From positions 1 through 24,812 of the forward strand of contig JBOGXF010000014.1 in assembly GCA_050694275.1 (NCBI GenBank): 24,812 nt of DNA, given 5' to 3'. This document shows, piece after piece, positions 20,645-24,812 of this stretch (positions within the stretch are counted from its first letter, which is position 1; each line of letters begins with the position of its first letter). The notes under the pieces are model-generated. The model did not search any database. It was not told the DNA's origin and saw only the letters and a program-made list of their open reading frames with translations. The translations under genes and the position numbers were made by a program. Source of the DNA: JBOGXF01 sp050694275. Lineage in GTDB: Bacteria; Actinomycetota; CADDZG01; WHSQ01.

Positions 20645-21385
20645 GTGGAGGGCTTCGACGCGTCGACTTACGGCGACAGAATCGCCGAGGTCTACGACGA
20701 TCTGTACGGGGAGCTGTTCGACGCCGAGGCGACGGTGGAGTTTCTCGCCGAGCTCGCCGGCGGGGGCCGGGCCCTCGAGCTCGGCATCGGCACCGGGCGG
20801 ATCGCCGTCCCCCTTGCCGACGCGGGAGTCGAGGTCGTCGGCATCGACTCGTCCGAGGCCATGGTCAAAAGGCTCAGGGCCAAGCCGGGGGGCGAGGACA
20901 TCCCGGTGACCATCGCGGATTTCGTCGAGGTCGACGTCGAAGGCGAGTTCGCGGTCGTCTACATCCCGTTCAACACGCTCTTCGCCCTGACCACGCAAGA
21001 CGAACAGGTGCGCTGTTTCGAGAACGTCGCCCGCCACCTGACCGACGTCGGCGTCTTCGTCGTCGAGGCTTTTGTCCCTGATCCGAGTAGGTACGATCGG
21101 CACCAGCGCGTCTCGGTCGACCGAGTCGAGAACGACCGCGTGGTGCTCGAAGTGTCACGGCACGACCCGGTCCGGCAGAGTTCCGACAGCCAGCACGTCG
21201 TCATCGGAGAGCGCGAGACGAAGCTCTATCCGATCAGCATCCGCTACGCGTACCCCTCCGAGCTCGACCTCATGGCCCGGCTGACGGGTCTACGGTTGCG
21301 GGAGCGCTTCGGTGGGTGGCACAAGGAGCCGTTCACCTCGGCGAGCGTCGCGCACGTGTCCGTCTACGCGCGAGGAACGCGCTAG
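20645..21385 (+). CDS. Class I SAM-dependent methyltransferase
   Basis: 246 residues from GTG 20645; a TTG at 20633 would add four. Rossmann-fold methyltransferase with motif I ALELGIGTGR (about 43-52), the acidic end of strand 2 GIDSSEAMV, motif II/III region VVYIPFNTLFALTTQDEQ and a C-terminal beta-rich part (SIRYAYPSELDLMARLTGL). It resembles small-molecule methyltransferases of the Methyltransf_25 group, but the substrate cannot be told. There is no ribosome binding site, and the nearest -10-like sequence is TGTGAT (20627-20632). It is divergent from the glycosyltransferase with about 43 bases between starts, so a role in the same glycan or lipid pathway is possible but only by proximity. 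Confidence 0.85.
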   Translation: MEGFDASTYGDRIAEVYDDLYGELFDAEATVEFLAELAGGGRALELGIGTGRIAVPLADAGVEVVGIDSSEAMVKRLRAKPGGEDIPVTIADFVEVDVEGEFAVVYIPFNTLFALTTQDEQVRCFENVARHLTDVGVFVVEAFVPDPSRYDRHQRVSVDRVENDRVVLEVSRHDPVRQSSDSQHVVIGERETKLYPISIRYAYPSELDLMARLTGLRLRERFGGWHKEPFTSASVAHVSVYARGTR

Positions 21386-21450
21386 AGACTCACGAGCTCA
21401 GATACGGGCGCTTGGGGCGTTCGATGTGCGGCCGGGCTTTCGCCGAAGGG

Positions 21451-21479
21451 TTGTTCAGAGCCGACGGGGGACATAAGCT
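21451..21479 (+). promoter_or_regulatory. Promoter of the secreted Asp-box protein gene
   Basis: -35 TTGTTC (21451-21456), 17-bp spacer, -10 TAAGCT (21474-21479). A leader of about 30 nt follows, with AGGGGGA (21497-21503) placed 10 nt before the GTG at 21514. Unlike several neighbours this gene would have a normal leader. Confidence 0.5.
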
Positions 21480-21513
21480 GTCGAAGGGTGAGAAACAGGG
21501 GGAATCCTTCGCG

Positions 21514-22944
21514 GTGGTGGCGAAGCGGGTGACGATGGGCTTCGGCGTGGTCCTGGTGCGACGCGTCATCCTCCCCGGGATCCTCGTCATCTTGTTCGCG
21601 TCGACGCACATCACTTCGAGCCCGCCCCCGGAGACGCGCCATGCGTTCGGCCGGGCCCCCGTCATCCCGAGCGAAGTGGCCGTGACCGCGGGGTCCCTTC
21701 CTCGGCCCGGGCCCGCGGGCCTGGTTGCACGGGTCGAGGACTATTCCGGAGCGGGAGTCACGACTCAGTCATTTCCAATATTCGACGCCGGCGGCGCCGT
21801 CGTGGGGGAGCAACGGTGGCGAGTGGTAACCGGCACGGGGAACTGTTGCGAGAACTACCTCGCGGTGACCGAGGAAGGACGGCTCCTCGATTTCGGCGGC
21901 GACTACCTCTACTACTCCGACGACCAGGGCGCGACCTGGAAGCGCGTAAGACCGGCGGATCCCCTCCCGAACTTCGGAGAGGGAACGGTAGCCGTCGCCC
22001 CGAACGGAGACATCATCGGAGTCGCGTGGAACCCGTACTACGGTGATCGGGTCGTCCCGTTCAAGTACGAAGCCTCCGAAGAGACCTGGTACTACACGAC
22101 GACCAAGTTGCACAGTCCATTCTTCGATCGGGAATCCGTAGCCGTGATCCCGGGACCGTTCGAGATCGCGGGCGAAGAGTTTCCGTACGTCTCGGTGCTC
22201 AAGGGGGGATTTCCGTTCAAGAGCCCGTGGTACTTGAGCGTCGACGGGCTCAATTACTTTGTTCCCTCGTTCAGGTTCACCGACCAGATGGCCGAGGGGC
22301 GAGTCGGGGGGCCTCTTCCCATCGACCCTGAGCCTTCGTTCGACTGGCTTCAGACACAACGGCAGACATTTCTGACGCCCCTCGGCCCGGGCCGGGCGCT
22401 CGCGGGACAAGCAGACCTTTTCCTCGACCAGTTTGGCGCTCCCTGGACGATCCTGAGGGAGGGGAGGCTGAGATGGACCGGCTATGACTTCCCGAGCCCA
22501 GTGCCGGGTGGAGGTCAACTCCATACCGACTCGCGCGGGTGGCTCCATTACGTGAGGATCGACGAGCGCCTGACGTATCGCGTTTCCCGTGACGGAGGAA
22601 AGTCCTGGGCGTCAACCGAGATCGACCTGCCCGAAGGAACGCGATCCTTTCCGTCGTTCGACTCGCGCGCCAACGGTCGGTTGGGACTTACGGCCGTGGC
22701 GGTGCACGCACAGACCGAGGAGGGCGTAACGCAGGATCTCGTCTACAGATTCGTCGCCAGGAAGAAGATTCGACTTAGCAAGGTCTACGTCGTCGGAGCA
22801 GGAGACCTCGTAACCGGAGTCGGTTTGACCTCATCCGATCCTCGCTTCGATTTCGCCAATGTGGTCATCCTTCCCGACGGGCGCATCGCAACATCGTTCA
22901 TGGATTCGGAGCACACCAGACCTGCCCTCGCGATCCAGGAGTGA
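21514..22944 (+). CDS. Secreted or membrane-anchored sialidase-like beta-propeller protein
   Basis: 476 residues. A basic N-terminus is followed by a hydrophobic stretch (about 11-30, VVLVRRVILPGILVILFAST), a signal peptide or anchor. The rest is beta-rich with two clear Asp-boxes (SxDxGxTW): SDDQGATW at 135-142 and SRDGGKSW at 358-365. These are the blade turns of sialidase/BNR-type propellers. I do not see the arginine triad or other residues needed to call a sialidase, so a binding or scaffold role is as likely. A Cys pair (NCCEN, 111-112) is noticeable. The GTG at 21514 is chosen by its ribosome binding site and promoter; ATG 21535 is possible. An intrinsic terminator lies about 110 bases downstream. 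Confidence 0.78.
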   Translation: MVAKRVTMGFGVVLVRRVILPGILVILFASTHITSSPPPETRHAFGRAPVIPSEVAVTAGSLPRPGPAGLVARVEDYSGAGVTTQSFPIFDAGGAVVGEQRWRVVTGTGNCCENYLAVTEEGRLLDFGGDYLYYSDDQGATWKRVRPADPLPNFGEGTVAVAPNGDIIGVAWNPYYGDRVVPFKYEASEETWYYTTTKLHSPFFDRESVAVIPGPFEIAGEEFPYVSVLKGGFPFKSPWYLSVDGLNYFVPSFRFTDQMAEGRVGGPLPIDPEPSFDWLQTQRQTFLTPLGPGRALAGQADLFLDQFGAPWTILREGRLRWTGYDFPSPVPGGGQLHTDSRGWLHYVRIDERLTYRVSRDGGKSWASTEIDLPEGTRSFPSFDSRANGRLGLTAVAVHAQTEEGVTQDLVYRFVARKKIRLSKVYVVGAGDLVTGVGLTSSDPRFDFANVVILPDGRIATSFMDSEHTRPALAIQE

Positions 22945-23053
22945 CGTTGTCCAGATCAAGCCAGATGCCTAGGCCGCGGCCGGCGCCGTAAGGGTCGGCC
23001 GCGAGTCGGACCGGGCGTGACGCCATGCATGTTTCTGGGATTTTTTTGGGTGG

Positions 23054-23084
23054 GGCGGGGGAAATCGCCGGATTCCGCCTTTTT
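23054..23084 (+). terminator. Intrinsic terminator after the Asp-box protein gene
   Basis: GGCGG (23054-23058) pairs with CCGCC (23075-23079), extendable by two A-T pairs beyond a 3-nt bulge, followed directly by TTTTT (23080-23084). It is the only hairpin with a proper U-tract that I found in the window. Confidence 0.6.
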
Positions 23085-23195
23085 GTCCCTGCCGGGTGGA
23101 AACCACAATCTTATAGGAAGATATTTCCTGAAAATTGTCGAGACTTTTTTCGTCGGATGGTCCCGATTCGGCCCGTTTTTGTCGCACCTCATCGC

Positions 23196-23201
23196 TAGCG
23201 T
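23196..23201 (+). promoter_or_regulatory. -10 box of the DUF222-HNH gene
   Basis: TAGCGT, 7 nt, then ATG 23209; no Shine-Dalgarno. It follows an AT-rich patch (about 37% G+C in 23101-23160) that contains AGGAA/TTCCT arms at 23115-23129. Confidence 0.5.
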
Positions 23202-23208
23202 GTCGACC

Positions 23209-24450
23209 ATGGCTTTAAGAGCAGTCCCCGACCCAGAACCGCTCGAGGCACCTGAAAACATGGCCCCGAGCGGCACCGACTACTCGGGCTTCGACTCGGA
23301 CTCGCTCGGGCGGTGCGTGGACAAGCTCCACGGCATCTCCAATGCCGCTGTGGCCGAGATCTTCGCCATCGTCTGCGAGCTCGACCGCCGCGGCGAGTTC
23401 GCCTCACACGGCGCCAAGGACGCGGCGAGCTGGCTGCATCTGCGCCTGGGGATCTCCTATGCGACCGCGGCCCGCTGGGCCGAGGTCGCCCTCGGGCTCA
23501 AAGACCTGCTTCATCTCAGACAGGCCTTCGCCTCCGGGCGGCTGAGCCTCGACAAGCTCCCCGCCGCCATCGAGCTCGCCACTCCCGAGTCCGATTCCTG
23601 GGTCGCCCAAGAGGCGATACGGCTCAGCATCAGGGCGCTTGAGGTCGCCGCCCGCCGCCGGCGCGAGGTCACCGCCGAGGAGGAAAAAGAGGCCCGCCGC
23701 CGCCGGCGCGTGTGGTGGGCCTGGACCAACGGCGGCACCATGCTTTTGCTTTCCGCCCGGCTCACCGCCGAGCAGGGGGCCCGGGTCACCGCCGCCCTGG
23801 AGCGAACCGCGACGCGGCTTGACTCGGTCGACGACGCCGGAGTGGTGTCGATGGCCCAGCGCCGCGCCGACGCCCTGGCCCAGCTGGCGAGCGTGCAGAT
23901 CGCCTCGGATGCCGACCAGGACCGGGCGACGATGATGGTCCACGTCGACTTTGACACGCTGAGGAACGGGATCGGCTCGGGCTGGACCGAGGACGGCGCC
24001 CTGCTGTCGGCCGAGACCGTGTCCAAGCTGCTGTGCGACTCCCGCCTCAAGGCCCTGGTCGAAGACGAGAACGGCAAGCCGCTCGGGGTCGGGCGCACGA
24101 TGCGCCACGCGCCGAGGTGGATGCGCCACGCCCTGCGCGTCAGAGACGTCACCTGCTGTTTTCCCGGGTGCGACCGCACCGACTTCTTAGTCCCCCACCA
24201 CAAGGACGAGTGGGAGAAACATCTCGGGCCCACCGATCCGGACAACCTCCCGCTCGCCTGTCCCACGCATCACCGGCTGCTGCACTGCCCCGACTGGCGC
24301 GTGGAAGGCTCGCCGTCCGAGGGGCTGGTGTTCGTCGGGCCCAAGGGCCGGGTGCGCGACGGGCCGCCGCCGCTCGACTACGACGTCAGGAAGTGGCTGT
24401 GGGAGGACCTCTATCGGCCGTCGTCGGAACTGCTCTTCGACACGTCCTAG
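23209..24450 (+). CDS. DUF222 (13E12 repeat family) protein with C-terminal HNH nuclease domain
   Basis: 413 residues from ATG 23209; the open frame continues upstream, but that part (23017-23208) is low-complexity and not protein-like. The helical DUF222 region covers about 30-290, including LDRRGEFASHGAKDAASWL and the basic stretch ARRRREVTAEEEKEARRRRR (about 145-170). The HNH domain at about 312-365 has a zinc-knuckle-like C316/C321 (CFPGC), HH at 330-331, NLPLACPTHHRLLH. The family is abundant and often multi-copy in actinobacteria (REP13E12 in M. tuberculosis) and is linked to mobile DNA, though its function is not established. It stands next to a transposase gene and behind an AT-rich patch, in keeping with a mobile or repeated element. 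Confidence 0.9.
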   Translation: MALRAVPDPEPLEAPENMAPSGTDYSGFDSDSLGRCVDKLHGISNAAVAEIFAIVCELDRRGEFASHGAKDAASWLHLRLGISYATAARWAEVALGLKDLLHLRQAFASGRLSLDKLPAAIELATPESDSWVAQEAIRLSIRALEVAARRRREVTAEEEKEARRRRRVWWAWTNGGTMLLLSARLTAEQGARVTAALERTATRLDSVDDAGVVSMAQRRADALAQLASVQIASDADQDRATMMVHVDFDTLRNGIGSGWTEDGALLSAETVSKLLCDSRLKALVEDENGKPLGVGRTMRHAPRWMRHALRVRDVTCCFPGCDRTDFLVPHHKDEWEKHLGPTDPDNLPLACPTHHRLLHCPDWRVEGSPSEGLVFVGPKGRVRDGPPPLDYDVRKWLWEDLYRPSSELLFDTS

Positions 24451-24537
24451 CGCGAGTTTCCCCCGTAACAGAACGGAGACGGTCTTTTAGCAGGTAGGCG
24501 ACCATATCGAAGCCCGGACGTGTATGACCTAAGTCGA

Positions 24538-24812
24538 TCAGGGCTTGGGTGCGAAGCGAGCCAGATCGAAGAGCTTGTAGAGGCGGTCGGCGATTCCGAC
24601 CGTCTCGGTGAGCACCTTGCGGGCCCGAGGCCGGCCGCCGGTGGACGGATAGATCATCACCGTCTCCTGTATCGAAGCGAGCGTTGCCAACAGCTCGCGA
24701 ACGCTCATCTTGTAGCCGGCGCGCACCGCCTCGCGACGCATGAGCTGCGCGATCGCCAGCGCCAGCACGCAGTAGAAGACGTGCACCTTGATCTTCTGAT
24801 CGGTCCAGTGAT
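24538..24812 (-). CDS. IS1634-like transposase, C-terminal part (partial at window edge)
   Basis: The last about 91 codons of a minus-strand gene that enters from beyond the window. It starts with HWTDQKIKVHVFYCVLALAI, the conserved final segment of IS1634/IS4-type DDE transposases. MSVRELLATLASIQETVMIY and STGGRPRARKVLTE follow, and the end is LYKLFDLARFAPKP. A GTG at 24786 in frame is internal, not a start. The residues look unbroken, so the element may be intact outside the window. I searched by eye for its terminal repeat in the 87 bases between this gene and the HNH gene and could not identify one. Confidence 0.85.
   Translation of the reverse strand, partial: HWTDQKIKVHVFYCVLALAIAQLMRREAVRAGYKMSVRELLATLASIQETVMIYPSTGGRPRARKVLTETVGIADRLYKLFDLARFAPKP

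Noticed and set aside
21514..22944. Calling the Asp-box protein a sialidase.
   Set aside because: Asp-boxes are structural and shared by many propellers; I could not identify the catalytic arginine triad, Tyr/Glu pair or FRIP-type motif.
23017..23208. Extended N-terminus of the DUF222 protein.
   Set aside because: It would translate the terminator and AT-rich patch; a TAGCGT box 7 nt before ATG 23209 and the start of family similarity favour the shorter protein.

Overview
This is a GC-rich (roughly two-thirds G+C by eye), gene-dense chromosomal segment from an actinomycete-like bacterium (Actinomycetota). The evidence is the DUF222/13E12-type HNH protein, the short AccA-type biotinylated alpha subunits, an R2lox-type ferritin-like oxidase, and many start codons sitting directly behind a TANNNT -10 box, as leaderless genes do. 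I cannot place it to a class. Both window edges carry transposase C-termini, so the segment lies between insertion-sequence genes. No gene-free stretch exceeds about 265 bases. I see no tRNA, rRNA, CRISPR array or replication origin.

Layout. 1-2183: a transposase tail, a dispersed hairpin repeat, a secreted protein of unknown function and a membrane-bound diguanylate cyclase. 2275-9851: acyl-CoA carboxylase and leucine-degradation region. A biotinylated alpha subunit (minus) is divergent from birA (plus). A four-gene operon follows, with a stop/start overlap at every junction: carboxyltransferase beta subunit, enoyl-CoA hydratase, HMG-CoA lyase-like enzyme and a second biotinylated alpha subunit. 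This matches methylcrotonyl-CoA to acetoacetate plus acetyl-CoA; BirA would biotinylate both alpha subunits. 9948-12777: a multi-pass GT-C-like membrane protein overlapping an HtrA-type protease that lacks a signal peptide. 12854-13502: a higBA toxin-antitoxin pair with a symmetric operator over its promoter.

13559-17350: a lipid-oxidation region. An acyl-CoA dehydrogenase (minus) and an R2lox-like Mn/Fe oxidase fused to a C-terminal SCP2 lipid-binding domain (plus) diverge from a perfect 26-bp palindrome. A second acyl-CoA dehydrogenase follows. From memory, the M. tuberculosis R2lox gene (Rv0233) also sits by a TetR regulator and an acyl-CoA dehydrogenase gene, so this looks like a conserved, unexplained lipid pathway in which the oxidase has gained its own lipid carrier domain. 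I consider this the most interesting part of the window.

17347-19552: ribonuclease D and a NYN nuclease with two LOTUS (OST-HTH) domains, probably one RNA-processing pair, co-transcribed with the upstream dehydrogenase. 19549-22944: a DUF2304-GT2 fusion glycosyltransferase (minus), a SAM-dependent methyltransferase and a secreted Asp-box beta-propeller protein. 22945-24812: an intrinsic terminator, an AT-rich patch, a DUF222-HNH protein and the tail of an IS1634-like transposase (minus) running off the window.
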